DNA of 64,000 nucleotides from Diabrotica undecimpunctata (GCF_040954645.1 NC_092809.1:71650141-71714140); one strand, 5' to 3'; positions 1 to 14,136 are shown, counted from the stretch's first letter. The notes: generated by a model not told the origin, from the sequence alone. Numbers and translations are program-made.

Positions 1-239
1 GAATAATATTGGGAGACCAAATTAAACTATTAACGATTTCTTTAAAAAGTATATTTACGCTACTAGTCGACCCCAATTAAAATGATTTTTTTATTGTTTC
101 TGTCATTGTTTACTTGTATATACAAATTTAGAGGTCTTGGGAAAGTACTAGAATGAAATATTTCCTTACAATATTTTATATTTTTAGAGTTTACAATAAA
201 AAAAAGTATGGAGACTGAACGAAAAAAATGAACTAACTA
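1..239. other. No recognisable gene
   Basis: AT-rich sequence with no coding homology that I can see. It lies upstream of the first LINE remnant and may be its decayed 5' part. Confidence 0.4.
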
Positions 240-1461
240 ATAAAAACAAAACACATTTACCTATTTGCTAAAGGTGACGATAATGAACCACTAACACCAG
301 AGGTGACGACAAACGAAGAAATACATATTGAGGAGGAAGAGATAGAGGAAGCATTAGGGAAATTAAAAAATAGAAAATTATCGCGAGAGGACAGAATACC
401 GAACAAACGCCTAAAGTACGGAGGACCAAATCTGACCAAACAACTATGGAAAGAATGGAGATCAAGGATCCTAATATATCTCTTTAAAAAGGGACAAATC
501 GAAAACAAAAAATTACAGAGGAATTAATTTATTAAACAAAATACTAAAATTAACAACCAAAGTGATAACAAATAAACCAAATAAAAATATAACACTAGCC
601 GAAGAACAACAAGGTTTTAGGTCGGGAAGACCATGCACCGACGCTATATTTATAATGAAACAAGTGCAAGAGAAATCATTAGAATACAACAAACCGACAT
701 ACCTATGTTTCATGAACTTTATGAAGGCATTTGACCGGATCAAATTAAAGGACGTTATCCACTTAATGTACGCAAGAGAGATACCTTTAGAAATAATTAC
801 AACAATCGAAAATATCTACCAAAACAACACAATAAAAGTAAAAGTGGAAGAAGAACTAACCGACCATATTGTAGCTGACAATGGGATATGACAGGGAGAT
901 TCCCTGAGTCCTCTATTGTTTAACCTGATTATGGATGAAATAATAAAAAAAGTAAGAAGTAAAAAAGGATAATAAATGGGAGAAAAACAACTTAAAATAA
1001 TCTGCTATGCAGACGACGCAATACTACTCTATCAAAGTGAAGACGATTTACAACGTATGCTGCACCAATTTAATAAAACCACCAGAAAATTTAACATGTT
1101 AATTTCCCCAAAAAAGACAAAATGCATGATTACAACAGCAAATTTACTAAGATGTAAATTGAACCTGGAAGGTCATATAATCGAACAAGTGATGGAGTTT
1201 AAATATCTAGGAATCACATCATCCAGCTACGAAAAGCTCGAAACTGAAGTGGAAGACCAAGTGAATAAAGCAAACAGAGCCATATGCTGCCTGAATGAAG
1301 CAATATGGAGAAATAAAAATATCGGGAAAGAAATGAAAGGTAGAATTTACAAAACAGTCATGAGACCAATAATAACATACGCGGAAGAAACACAACCTGA
1401 CACAGAGAGAACAAAAAGGATGTTAGAAACTGCAGAACTGCAAGATATTGCTAATAATTAA
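240..1461 (+). pseudogene. LINE reverse transcriptase remnant
   Basis: Remnant of a non-LTR retrotransposon polymerase, the enzyme that copies element RNA into DNA at the nicked target. Positions 303-527 read as the stretch before the RT fingers (KLKNRKLSREDRIPN, a decayed form of the common KxGKSPGxDxIP motif). From 562 one frame reads QGFRSGRPCTDAIF, then the palm strand FMNFMKAFD, then QGDSLSPLLFN, then the catalytic box ICYADDAILLY near 1003-1035, then a thumb region to 1461. A TGA at 889-891 and two TAA codons near 970-975 break the frame, and a frameshift separates the first block. Endonuclease and 3' tail are absent. The clade cannot be fixed from this fragment. It abuts the piggyBac-like remnant directly. 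Confidence 0.85.
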
Positions 1462-1465
1462 TGGG

Positions 1466-3140
1466 ATTACGATGATGAAGAAGTTCCTGAAGTTGGTGAC
1501 ATTTAAAGTGACTCTGAAATTGAAGATCATCTTTCGGAAGCAAGCAAAGAGGATGATCAGCAAGTAGTATTGAGTGATACTGAAGAAGAATGTGTAGCTA
1601 CAAGTCCCCAGATTTCAGAGTGTGTAATTTTTGAAACTAAGCATAGAATTAACTGGAAGAGTCAACCACAACCGACAGGACGTACGCTATCCTGCGACAT
1701 AATAAAAAGCAAAGTGCACAAAGTAATGTTAGCCCCTGGTTAGAGTGTAGATGATCCTGTTGAGTACTTTTGTTTGTTTGTTGACGAAAAATTTGTAAAC
1801 TAAATAGTGATGTGTACAAATTAAGAAGCCGAAAAAGTCCTAGGGATGGATAACTGGAAATATTGCGACTCTACAGAGCAATATGCCCATATTGGACTAC
1901 TACTAACTGCAGGGAACCTGAATGCCAACATCCATAATGTAGATATACTTTGGCGTATGTTTTATGGACCTACTATATTTAAAGCTACCATGGGGTTAAA
2001 ACGATTCAAAAATTTGCTAAGATTTGTTCGATTTGACTATAAGGACACAAAGTCTGAACGACTAAGAAACGACAAATTAGCAGAAATATACGATGTGTGG
2101 AATCCAATCAACTAAAACTTTCAGAAATACTATTAACCAGGAAAAAATATAACGGTAAATAAACAACTTGTTCCGTATCGAGGTAGGTGTCCTTTCGAGA
2201 AGTATATGCCTTAAAAGCCAGATAAGTATGGCGTAAAAATATGGTGCGTCTGTGACTCGGAAATATATTACCCTTTAGGTGGAATACCTTATACAGGAAA
2301 AAACGAAAATACAGTAGCCAAAGGTCTTACGTCTCAAGTTGTAAAGCAACTCGTTGAGCCTTATTATAATTCTAAAAAGAATGTGACTTGCGATAACTAT
2401 TTCACTGATCTAGCTCTTGCACATGAATTACTGGCAAATTCACTAACTCTTGTGGGCACAGTGAAAAAAATAAGAGATTTTTTCCTCTGGCATTTTTACA
2501 AAACAAGAACCGTTTAGAGATACCTTCAATAAAAAATCCGAAAAAACTTCGGAAAAAACAAACAAGTCTCCTAGTCCTATCTACTATGCATCACAGTGCC
2601 TGCTATGCATATGATGTTGACAAAAAACCAAATATGATACTCTATTATAATAGTACAAAATGTGGTGTCGATATGCCAGACCAAATGGTTCATAAATATA
2701 CATATGTGCAAAAGACGAACTAACCGTTGGCCCTTTGTATTTTTTATAAATATTTTAGAAGTGGCCGGGGTAGCCTCATTTATTACTTGGACAAATTTAC
2801 ATCCAAAATGGAATGACAACAAAAATGAAAAGCGAAGATTGTTTCTTACAACGACGGCAGACCAACTAGTGTTGCCTTAAATTTTGTAAAGAAAATCAAG
2901 GCGACTACAATGGGAAACAAAACAGTGTATTGAAAATTGCTTACAGGAAGTGGAACCACACAATAAAAAACAAAAACTAGGAAATCCTTTAGTGTTACCA
3001 AGGAAAAGATGTCACATGTACCCAACAAAAAAGAACAAGAAACAAAAACAACTTTGTGAAATATGCAGTAGAAATGTTTGTAACGATCAATGTATAATTC
3101 AAAAAGTTTGTATGTTTGGCACTAAAGAAAAATTAATGAC
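1466..3140 (+). pseudogene. piggyBac-like transposase remnant
   Basis: A degraded transposase of the piggyBac family (DDE_Tnp_1_7), which cuts and pastes DNA at TTAA sites. The acidic N-terminus starts near 1466 (DYDDEEVPEVGDI). Positions 1846-2115 carry the family signature FKATMGLKRFKNLLRFVRFD. Positions 2150-2470 carry the catalytic core, with VPYRGRCPFEKYMP, KIWCVCDSEIYYP and VTCDNYFTDLAL (the CDNYFT aspartate). Positions 2655-2880 contain GVDMPDQMVHKYT and then, in another frame, RRTNRWPFVFFINILEVAG. Positions 2950-3120 hold the cysteine-rich C-terminus (CEICSRNVCNDQC). In-frame stops at about 1504, 1741, 2131 and 2212, plus several frameshifts, make it inactive. No clear TTAA-flanked terminal repeats were found, although a TTAA lies at the 5' junction near 1458-1461. 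Confidence 0.9.
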
Positions 3141-3227
3141 TAATCTATGGTTTTTTTTTCTTTTCATTGTTTTTTTTACCCTATTACTTAATAATAATTT
3201 AATTTATCATATCAATTTGCTATTGTA

Positions 3228-3263
3228 GTTGGGAATAAGCTAATCTAGTGGCTTAGTCCCAAC
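3228..3263. repeat. 13-bp-stem hairpin after piggyBac relic
   Basis: GTTGGGAATAAGC at 3228-3240 pairs with GCTTAGTCCCAAC at 3251-3263 with one mismatch, around a 10-base loop. The position just past the transposase C-terminus suggests a subterminal palindrome of the element or a transcript-ending hairpin; that role is inference. Confidence 0.6.
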
Positions 3264-3601
3264 TAAAATACAAAATGAATATGACAAAGTATTAATTTGT
3301 AAAAGTAAAATAATATTTTTTTTATTTAAAACTGCTTCAACCACAAGGGTTATTAGCAATGGTCGATTTTACAGATAACATACATATAAGAAAACAAAGA
3401 ATACCATTAGATTTTGTTAATTAGTCCCGAGGAAACAAAAAAACGTATAGTACGATTGTAGTCACTACGTTTACTTAGAATGTCTTTTATTGTTGTAGGT
3501 AACTGTTCATGTTGTCTTTCAAATGCATACAACGGACACTCCACTAATAAGTGATGAGCTGTAACACAAAAAATTGGGTTGCTTCTATCTGTAGTAGGAA
3601 A
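3264..3601 (-). other. Likely 3' end of minus-strand LINE
   Basis: Non-coding AT-rich stretch lying downstream (in the minus sense) of the RNase H coding remnant. I infer that it holds the 3' part of that element. The exact 3' end and any poly(A) tail could not be placed. Confidence 0.4.
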
Positions 3602-4465
3602 TCAGTGGCCTTGGTGTGCCCTAATCGTAGTCTGGAGATGATAACTTGATCTCTTCTTTTCATAGGTAGCCTCCATAATAGGACAGTTTTGTGAAACATC
3701 CCATGTTTCTTGCCATTGGTTCATGATTTTCTTTTTAAAATATTGTTTGACATCAAGGTGGTGATAAGTAGACATTGACAATGAAATTGGTTTCTCAAAT
3801 GCTTGTTTTGCAACGTTGTCGGCTCTTTCATTTCCTTTTATTCCACAATGTGAAGGGGTCCAAAAAATTTTAATAGTTCCATGATTTATTTGACATATCA
3901 TGAGTTCCGACTTAATTAAACTTAAAATATGGTGTTTAGTAAAAAGTTTGTTTAATGAGGATAATGAACTCAATGAATCACTAATTATTGGGGTATTAAC
4001 AATGTTATTTTCATTGACGAATGTTATTGCCTGAAGAATGGCAAATAGTTCAGCAGAGAATATAGTGAATTGCTTAGAGAGTTGAAATGACCGTTCTTCG
4101 CTGATTATTACAAATGCAAAACCTACTCCATTTTCCGATTTTGACGTATCAGTATAAATGTGGATGGACTTTTGATGACTATTTAACTTCTCTAAGACTT
4201 TGGTTTTAAAGAGGTATGATGAAGTATCAGATTTTTTAAATGATGTAAGACTGAGATCGCACTTTTGGAGAGATATTGTCCATGGTGGAGGATTATCAGA
4301 ATTTGTAAGTGTGTATACAGGAGGTACAGTGATGTCTAGGTTATTTAGAATTGTGCTAATACGATGATAGAATAGTGGATCTAATCTTCTTTTTGACTGA
4401 AACGTCGAGAAAAATCTGTCAGCAAAAGTGTCTCTGAAAACAGAAATGGTTGGATTTGCCGTCAC
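3602..4465 (-). pseudogene. LINE polyprotein C-terminus with RNase H domain
   Basis: A 287-codon open stretch holding the C-terminal third of a LINE polyprotein. The RNase H fold is clear in order: first aspartate in HIYTDTSKSENGVGFA, glutamate in FSAELFAILQA, second aspartate in ISDSLSSLSSL, and the final box FWTPSHCGIKGNERAD with His and Asp. This enzyme removes the RNA strand from the RNA-DNA hybrid during retrotransposition and is typical of the I, R1, LOA and some Jockey-group LINEs. A tail region with KRRSSYHLQTTIRAHQGH follows. The domain residues look intact, but the upstream RT region is frameshifted, so the element as a whole is dead. Group assignment (I or related) is inference from the RNase H domain and gene order. 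Confidence 0.9.
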
Positions 4466-4702
4466 CCTAGTACCATTTATGAAAGACGTAAATAATCCCT
4501 TCTTGGCTGAAGTGAAGGCACCCCAGATTTACAGTACATGCTCTTAATAGGACTTGTGTAATGTTTCCCCAGTGCTATCCTAATTGCGGAATTATGAACT
4601 GGATCGAGAATTTTTAGTATTGAAGTTTTAGTCATTAGTCATTAGTCATTAATGTTTGAAAGTCTTGTGTCTGAAGCGCCTCATTGCTTGTAAGCTATAC
4701 TT

Positions 4703-6130
4703 TCAATTTAGTCCATAATGAAAGTGCACATGTTCTTTCCAAGATAAACGGTTATCTAATTTCATACCAAGAAAATAAATAGATTTTACATATTCAATAG
4801 AATTGTTATTTAATACTAGGTTTGGAGGGATTAAACTAGCTCTAAAGCGTTTGCTCAAAAGCATAGCTTTTGTTTTATTGGAAGAGAACTGCAGACCAGT
4901 AGTATAAGACCAGTTTTCTAGTTTGCTAATGGCTCCTTCAATATGATGTGATATTGATGATAAATTTTTTCCTCTTGAGTAGATGACCAGGTCGTCCACA
5001 AGTAGACAGACTGTGACTAGAAGTGAAAATGAGTTGGCAATATTATTTATTGCAATAGGAAATAAAGTAACACTAAGAGTGGGCCCTTGGGAAATACCGT
5101 TTGATTGGATTTTAATATCAGAATAAGTGCTGTCTATTCGAACTTGGAAATGTCGCTTCAGGAGAAAGTTTCGGATAAAATGCAAGATGTTTCCTTGAAT
5201 TAACCAGCTTGACAAGGTATTTAAAATATCTTGTCTCCAAATTGTGTCATAGGCGTGAGTTATATCGAAGAAAACGGCTAAACAGCCTTGCCCACAGCCA
5301 AATGATTCACGTAATACAGACTCTATATCTACTATGTTATCAGTAGTAAACCTAGATTTTCTAAAGCCGCTTTAAATTGAGCTAAGAAGTTTATTTTCCT
5401 CTAGATGCTACAGTAATCTATTACTGATCATTTTCTCGAGTAGTTTACACATGGAACGTCTTAAAGAGATGGATCTGTAAGATTCTGGACTCGATTTACT
5501 TTTACCATTTTTAAGTACGGGAATTATGATATATTTTTACTAATCAAAAGGAAAGACATTTTTTGTCCAAATAAAATTGTAGAGATCTAATAGATACTGT
5601 TTGCTTTCAACAGGTAAGGCTTTAAGAAATATAGTTGGGATGTTGTCAGATCCGGGACTTGAATTCTTTGATTGGTTAAGAGATTCATGGAGCTCGTCTA
5701 TTATGAATTCTACATTTAAAGATGATCTGGTGTGATGGTCATAATCGATGTTAGACCCATCAAAGTTTTTTTTAAGATTTAAAAAAATTTATTAGTAAGT
5801 TTTCGTCAATCGACTATTTGCTAGAACTGCAGCGATCTCCTCTTTTGATGAGAAGGTTTTAGTATCTTGTTTTAGGTAGTGGATAGTATTGAAAGATTTA
5901 TTTCCATACATCCTGTTGACCATTTTTCAAAGATCTGTAGTAAAAGTAGATGAGTTTATGGAAGATATATATTTTTCCAGACTTCTTTTTTACTCTGCTT
6001 TAGGACATATCTGGAGTAAGCCCGCAGTCTCTTAAATTCCAATTTATTGTTTAAGGTTGGGTATCTCTTAAGCTTGTAGAAGGCTCTTTTGAATTCTTTT
6101 GTAGCTTTTTTACATGCAGCATTCCACCAG
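4703..6130 (-). pseudogene. LINE reverse transcriptase domain, broken
   Basis: The RT domain of the same minus-strand LINE. Reading 6130 down to 4703 one finds the N-terminal block with NSSPGSDNIPTIFLKALP near 5640-5690, the palm A box FFDITHAYDTIW near 5230-5270, the block NGISQGPTLSVTLFPIAINN near 5040-5105 and the catalytic C box LLVDDLVIYS near 4970-5000. In the C box, V replaces the usual tyrosine or phenylalanine before ADD and the alanine is lost, while both aspartates remain. The thumb follows to 4703 (LQFSSNKTKAMLLSKRF, YFLGMKLDNRLSW). Several frame changes between 5215 and 6130 show that it is a pseudogene. RNase H lies downstream and the endonuclease upstream, in normal polyprotein order. 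Confidence 0.85.
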
Positions 6131-6198
6131 GGGACTGGATTATGATTTTTTGGGAAAACTATAAAGCCAATGGAACTATGTGCAACAGAAGTTATCCA

Positions 6199-6960
6199 TT
6201 ATATAAAACTCGATACTTTAAAGTCATTTTCCGCCTCTTCATTAAAAGAAGATATTAAGGTTAATATAGATTCTGAAATTAAGGAAGAGTAAAGAGGCCA
6301 ATTGGCATTTTTTAATGACCATTTATCAATGGGAATAAATGAGGGCCTGTGGTTAATATTAGATATTAATATAGGAAAATGATCGCTTTCATATAAATAA
6401 GACATAACTTTCCAAGATAATGATGGCTGTACAGAATGATCATATAGAGATAAATCTAGTGAAGACCCATCACCTGTAAAAGTATTAAATCGGGTTATGC
6501 GTTTGTCATTGAAAATATTTGTATTAAGTTCTGATGTAATTTGTTCGATTTTACGGCCTAGAGAGTCTACTTTTTTAGCTCCCCATAAAAAATTATTAGC
6601 GTTGAAATCACCTACTATTATTCAAGGTTGGGGAATCGATTCAAATAGATTAACTAAGAAATTTTTAGATGGATCTTAACTGGGAGGGAAATAGAGATTA
6701 GAGATACTTACTTTTTGAGGTCCTTTAGGAGTTATGGCTGTTGCTTCAAGGTCAGTTTTTAAAGAAATTAAGGTAACTTCGAATGATTTATGGATATAGA
6801 TAGCTACACCTCCACTAGCATGGCATCCAGTCGTTAAATTCTTAAAATATGGTATATAGTTTTTAATAATGTGACACAAATTTCCTTTGAAATATGTTGC
6901 AATGTTGCAATAAGAATTTAAAGATCTTCTAAATGGGTATGGCACCCATTTAGGTTTCAT
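6199..6960 (-). pseudogene. LINE apurinic-type endonuclease remnant
   Basis: Two blocks on the minus strand read as the exonuclease-endonuclease-phosphatase domain that nicks target DNA for LINE insertion. Block one (6960-6676) carries CHASGGVAIYIHKSFEV, matching the usual GGVAIYVR element of these domains. Block two (6405-6199) begins with YLYESDHFPILISN, the catalytic SDHxPI histidine motif, and passes into the linker before RT (WSLKNANWPLY). The stretch between has stops and shifts, so the enzyme is broken. Order endonuclease, RT, RNase H is kept with the neighbours at lower coordinates. Confidence 0.85.
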
Positions 6961-6990
6961 TGAATAATAGAATTGATAATAGTTTAATTA

Positions 6991-7590
6991 TTAAGTCTCC
7001 GGAGAGGAATCGCTAGGTTCATCGGTAGAACTTTTACTTGAAATTAGTTTTGTAATTTTGTTTTTAATTCTAGAACAACGGGATTTAAGATATCTTTGGC
7101 TTAACATAGGATGTATTTTCTTTTGAAAGTCTATCAATCCTTCGATATCCTCCGAGTAAGTTCTAGTGACACTGATAGGATGTGAAGAACCGCGCGTATT
7201 TTCAAAGAAGTCAATAAGTTCTTTTTGTGTTAAGTATCCATTGTTGGAGTTTTCTTTAAAGAATTGACTGGTGCATTTAGTAAGATCTTCCACTAGGTTT
7301 CTGTTGTTTTCTTGTTGAGTTTTTGGATTTTTGCTTCCTGGCTTCAGTTCAACAAAAGCAAAAGGAATTATTTCAGATACGTTTCGTTTAGGGTGCTGAA
7401 ATGATGATGTATCTTGATCTAAGGTATTCATTTGAGTCTCATTTGGTAGGTCGCAGTTTATCGGAGTATGCTTATTTGATTGAGAGGTATTTTTTTTTCT
7501 AGGTGTTTTAGAGGATTCTGTAGAGGAATTTATCGACAAAGGAGCTAATTGTTGTACTAATGTTTCAGTCTCAGTAAGAGAGGTCGGTTC
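6991..7590 (-). pseudogene. LINE ORF1-like C-terminal part
   Basis: An open frame directly upstream (minus sense) of the endonuclease remnant, in the position of ORF1, the RNA-binding partner of LINE polymerases. It continues open from the stop at 6991 to about 7590, beyond the methionine at 7539. The protein is rich in Ser, Thr, Asn and Lys with a low-complexity N-terminus and a basic C-terminal segment near residues 145-170 (KSRCSRIKNKITKLISSK). No zinc knuckle or RNA-recognition fold is visible. It appears 5'-truncated where the putative LTR relic begins. The assignment rests on position rather than a recognised domain. Confidence 0.5.
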
Positions 7591-7618
7591 TTACCTACCT
7601 CTGTATAGAAATATCGAA

Positions 7619-8275
7619 GTTGTTCCCCGCCGCTCGAAAATCCCTTGCAATAGTCAGGTATTGAAAATCTGAATTTTAAGTCAGTATAATATTGTACCTC
7701 AGCTTAGCTGGTCGCTCGCATATTAGTTAGTTTTTAGTTTCGAATTCGATACATTTCGACGCATTTTTGGTTTAAGAGTTTTTAGACTATCGCGTAATCA
7801 GTATCAAATTGTATCCCAGCTGAGCTGGTCGCTTCTTGTTTTTAGAGTTTTACCTTGCGAATTATAGTTATCGTTACATAGTTTTGAGTTAAAAGCTAAA
7901 CGCTCATTAGTTATCAAGTTTATTCATATATAAGAAAACGTCCTTAGTTGCAGTGATAGTTAGTAGTAATATTTAATGTGTATCAGTGCTTGTGTTTGTA
8001 GTGTGTCGTGGACCAGTGTATAGACAGTGATCGGGGCTATTTCAATAAAGAACTTGCGCTAAAACTTTGGCTAGATATTAACTTAGTTGTAGTAACATTC
8101 AATTATTAAATTACGTATCGTCTGAACTGCCTGTGTTCTTATTGCCCACGCTAGTGGGTGGTCCTTCGGATTGAAAGTAATTACAAGACTTAGTACGCTC
8201 TAAATGGTAGCAATATCGCCATCCTAATTTGTTGAACAAATGTGCGTTTAATTCAACCATTAATTAAGTCTTTAT
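7619..8275 (+). mobile_element. Possible solo LTR or LTR relic
   Basis: The segment starts TGTTCCCCGCCGC, has a poly(A) signal in an LTR-like setting (TTCAATAAAG near 8040-8050) and is followed by TTTGGCGCCAAATG at about 8273-8286, whose TGGCGCC could be a remnant primer site. A 25-bp unit occurs twice (7693-7717 and 7809-7833). No gag or pol follows. Only TGGCGCC matches a known tRNA-complementary site and the right boundary is uncertain, so this is a weak call. Confidence 0.3.
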
Positions 8276-8289
8276 TTGGCGCCAAATGT

Positions 8290-8902
8290 TTATTACTTGT
8301 GAATAAATATTTTTTCTACAAAAGTTTTCTTGCATTTTAATATTGTGTGCAAATCCTTCAGGTAGATCGCAGCCTCGAGGCATTCCGAATATTATAGTAG
8401 CACCTTTTTTTTTAATCTAGACAATTTAAATTTAACTTTATAAAAAAAAATCATAAAAGAATATTAAAAATATATGGGTAAATATGAATAGTACATTCAA
8501 GAACAGTGGTAGGCTCAACGGACCCGAATTGTCCGGTTACGTAAGTAAAATGTGTTGTCTTAATAAGGGTTAAACTTAGTTCTAAAACATTCTGTTATAC
8601 ACGGTTTTAAAGTTAATTAATTTTCCTTTTTAATAAATGTTCCACTGCGTATACCTAATACTGCGTAGAAAAATGTTATAGAACACTGTTTGCGAAAAAA
8701 TAGCGAAAATGGACAAAAAATGGTTTTTTTCTGTAAATCAATGCCCATACCTGTACCCCCTGGGAAAAAAGTAATGGGGCAATCGCGTGTGTACCTGTTT
8801 TTTTGCTTCCTTTTTTGAATATTTTCGTAAAAACAATATTTTTGACTTTAAATGGTAGTATTTCGATAGCAAATTTAATTATCAATAACTTTTTTGTAGA
8901 TA
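8290..8902. other. No recognisable gene
   Basis: AT-rich flank of the mariner element, with homopolymer runs and no coding homology that I can recognise. Confidence 0.5.
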
Positions 8903-8904
8903 TA

Positions 8905-10567
8905 CAGGGTGTTCCGGAAAATAGTGCGTTCCTTAAAGGTATGGGCTGAGTGTAGCATTTAAAACAAAAAAGTCTTATAATATTTTTTTATAAAGTCAAC
9001 CGTTTTCAAAAAAATATATATATTAAATTTAATCCATTTGATTAGTGTCCACAGAAAAGCAAATACATCCGGCAACGTTGCGCTCCAAAAGGTATGGGCA
9101 GAATGCGATAGTTTAATTTATTTTGATACAGAAAAGGTACATTATTTGTAAACAGTTGTAATTACCCGTAGCTCAAGAATAAATAGTATTGTCATGTTTT
9201 AGATTCGCGAGTATCACGATATGTTAATTACATACGGTGAAGCCCACTGTGACAGTAAAAGGGCTGTTAGACTTTATGTTGAACGCTATCCCGAACGACG
9301 ACATCCTAATGCCCGAAGTTTTGTGAACGTGTCCCAAAGGTTATTAGAGACGGGTTGTGTGATACCTAAAAAAACTAGCAGTAGAACACGAAGTAACCGT
9401 AGACTAAATGCAGAAGATTTGGATATAGTCAGTAATAATCCAAGAGTAAGTACTCGATCTGTGGCTAGAGTGATTGGCATTTCAAAAAACATTGTTCACA
9501 AGACATTTACGGAACAACTGTTACATCCTTACCATTACCAACGAGTGCAAGATTTACACCAAGGCGATTTACCTCGAAGATTAGGATTTTGTAGATGGTT
9601 TCAAAATAAAATCGCCAGAGAACCCGAATTCCCGTGCAAAGTGCTGTGTGCAGATAAAGCTGGTTTTACGAGAAATGGTGTGTTTAATTTTCACAATTGT
9701 CACGTGTGGAGTGATGAAAACCCGTATGCTATACGTAGGACAAATTTTTAAAAACAATTTAGTATAAATTTATGGGCTGGGATTATTGGTAATCGTCTGA
9801 TTGGACAGTACAAACTTCCCAGAAGATTGAATGGAGAATCCTATTTAAATTTTTTGCAGCATGTTTTACCGATACTTCTTGAAGACGTTCCGTTATATAT
9901 AGATATATTTCCGTTAGATATATTTCCTCGACATCACTTTTCCTCGTCGTTGGATCGGTAGAAATGGACACGTTCTGTGGCCGCTTAGAACACCAGAATG
10001 CAATGTTATGAACTTTTATTTTTGGGGACATCTAAAATCATTAGTTTACGACAACCAGGATAAAATTAAAACAGAAGCTTAATTGCGACAACGAATTTTT
10101 GATGCTGCTGAAATAATCAGACATAATTTACATACTTATAATATTAAGAATAATTGGATTCGTCGAATAAACGCGTGTATCTGTGCAAATGGTGGCCATT
10201 TCGAACATTTATTGTAACAATAATTTTCCATGTAAGTAAAAACAGTATTCAAACTTTAATTATTAAATATTTAATAAAAACAAATACATGCTTTTTCTCT
10301 ATCACTGTTATCAGTATCAATACATATTATGCCTAACGATCGATGATTCATGATAGCTGATTTACAGTAATTAACGAAGAATAACAAGGAACGCAACGTT
10401 GCCGGCTGTATTTCCTTTTCTGCGATCAATAATCAAATGGATTAAAATTAATAATTTTTTTTTTGAAAATGGTTAACTTCATAAAAAAATGTTATAAGAC
10501 TTTTTTGTTTTAAATGCTGCAATCTGCACATATCGTTAAGGAACGCACTATTTTCCGGGACACCCTG
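8905..10567 (+). mobile_element. Tc1/mariner-type transposon, complete ends, dead
   Basis: A 1.66-kb element bounded by TA on both sides (8903-8904 and 10568-10569). Its inverted repeats are long: left 8905-9086 starts CAGGGTGTTCCGGAAAATAG, and the right end 10387-10567 reads the same inward on the other strand with scattered differences over about 180 bp. It encloses one transposase pseudogene on the plus strand. Confidence 0.92.
9221..10216 (+). pseudogene. Tc1/mariner-type transposase (DUF4817-like head)
   Basis: Transposase of an insect IS630-Tc1-mariner lineage. Positions 9221-9751 are open for 176 codons. Residues 1-60 resemble the DUF4817 helix-turn-helix (YGEAHCDSKRAVRLYVERYP, RRHPNARSFVNVSQRL). 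Residues 70-95 form a second helix-turn-helix (STRSVARVIGISKNIVHKTF). Near residue 145 comes the start of the DDE domain, CADKAGFTRNGVFNFHNCHV, whose aspartate is present although the usual ADEAxFT glutamate is lost. The stop at 9749-9751 is followed in the same sense by NLWAGIIGNRLIGQYKLPRR and, in another frame, by FYFWGHLKSLVYD near 10016-10050, so the rest of the catalytic domain survives only in pieces. The element is therefore non-functional. Confidence 0.85.
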
Positions 10568-10569
10568 TA

Positions 10570-12746
<2,177 letters not shown>

Positions 12747-12797
<51 letters not shown>
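12747..12797. repeat. (AT)n microsatellite
   Basis: About 50 bp of AT dinucleotide separating two LTR-type insertions. Confidence 0.97.
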
Positions 12798-12798
<1 letters not shown>

Positions 12799-14136
12799 GT
12801 GATATTAAAAGTCAGAGGTGCGCCAAACAATTAATTAGCTAATTAATTAATTAATTAAACTTATTTAAATGATGCAATTATGATTTTATCACACTATTTA
12901 ATTCTCTTCTCTCAGGGTTATATTCGTGCTTCAATATCTATGCTTTGCATATAATAGGTAAGGTCTAAGGAATATCGGAATAATAGTCATATATGATACA
13001 AAATTATATATTGAAATAAAATTCACACTCAAATATCTTAAACAAAAAATATCTCATACAATGATTATCAAAATTTTGTTCTACGTACGTGAACCTTCAA
13101 AAATTAATGTTATATACTATATAAATTAAAATTTCAAATTAAAATTGTTGTTCTATATCTCCTGATAAATATTTCTATCTTTTCCGAAGCAATTAAAAAA
13201 AAACTTTGTTGATAAAGAAAAACTGACGAATGAAAAAAAAAACTATCTCTCTGAAGATGAGTTGTCCAAATCCTTGTTCCTTGTAGCCTACACTATCTAT
13301 TCTTCGCAGTTCCCTAGGTAATCAGCAATCTTACAACAAATTATTACGAGCCTCTCGTCTTCAATGATCTCCTTCAGATGCACGTATCGTTCAAAAGACG
13401 CTAGCCTCTTCTCCTCTCGATAAACTGAATCTCTCGTTCCGGCCTGAACAGTGACTCTTGGAATATATAAGTAGAAAAGTATGACTTACAATATTTTACT
13501 GGATCAGCTTCCGTCAGGATAAACTTAGTCCACGAAAACTCACAAACATTCACTTCTAATGCTTACTATCACTTGGGAACCGCCAAAGAACAACGACTGT
13601 TCGCCTTGCACCCTTGGAAAACAACTGATTATCTTTTCTCCCTCAAAAATCTAGCTAAACTCTCATCCGTACATAGCTATCCCACCTTTTTTTATCTCCT
13701 CCAATCACAGTTCGTCATACGTATCGCCATCAACAATTTAGATAACAAACAAACAATTTTACCTACAATTATAAATTTCCTAAATACTATTAACATGCTA
13801 ATTGGTTCTACAAATTCTTAAAAACTAACGGAGAATTATACATTTTAAATATCTCGATTCTATTGTCTTATTTACCGTATCCGCGTACAAGTCTATTTGG
13901 AAAATCCACTCTCCCATTGTTCCATTATTTCACTACGTTCACTCAAATATATTTTACAAAGAAAATAATTTATGCATATCTTTAAATTTTGTTTACTACA
14001 GGTAATCCAAAGATAATGGACTTTCATTTCTTCGAAATATCTTTTATAGTTTATTAGGTGAAGTATTTGACTTATATTTTGTATTTTTAAATATTTTAAA
14101 AATCAAACCAATATTATTCTCAATTTTACATAGCAT

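Larger units (their letters stand above)
3300..7595 (-). mobile_element. 5'-truncated RNase H-bearing LINE
   Basis: The four minus-strand blocks above (ORF1-like, endonuclease, RT, RNase H) are collinear over about 4.3 kb and form one element. Several frameshifts show that it is inactive. No target-site duplication could be identified. Confidence 0.8.

Noticed and set aside
8273..8286. TTTGGCGCCAAATG as a firm primer binding site
   Set aside because: Only TGGCGCC matches a tRNA 3' end and the site is a palindrome that could arise by chance; kept only as weak support for an LTR relic.
13573..13821. 82-codon frame in a non-coding block
   Set aside because: It lies wholly inside the antisense solo LTR and has no homology.
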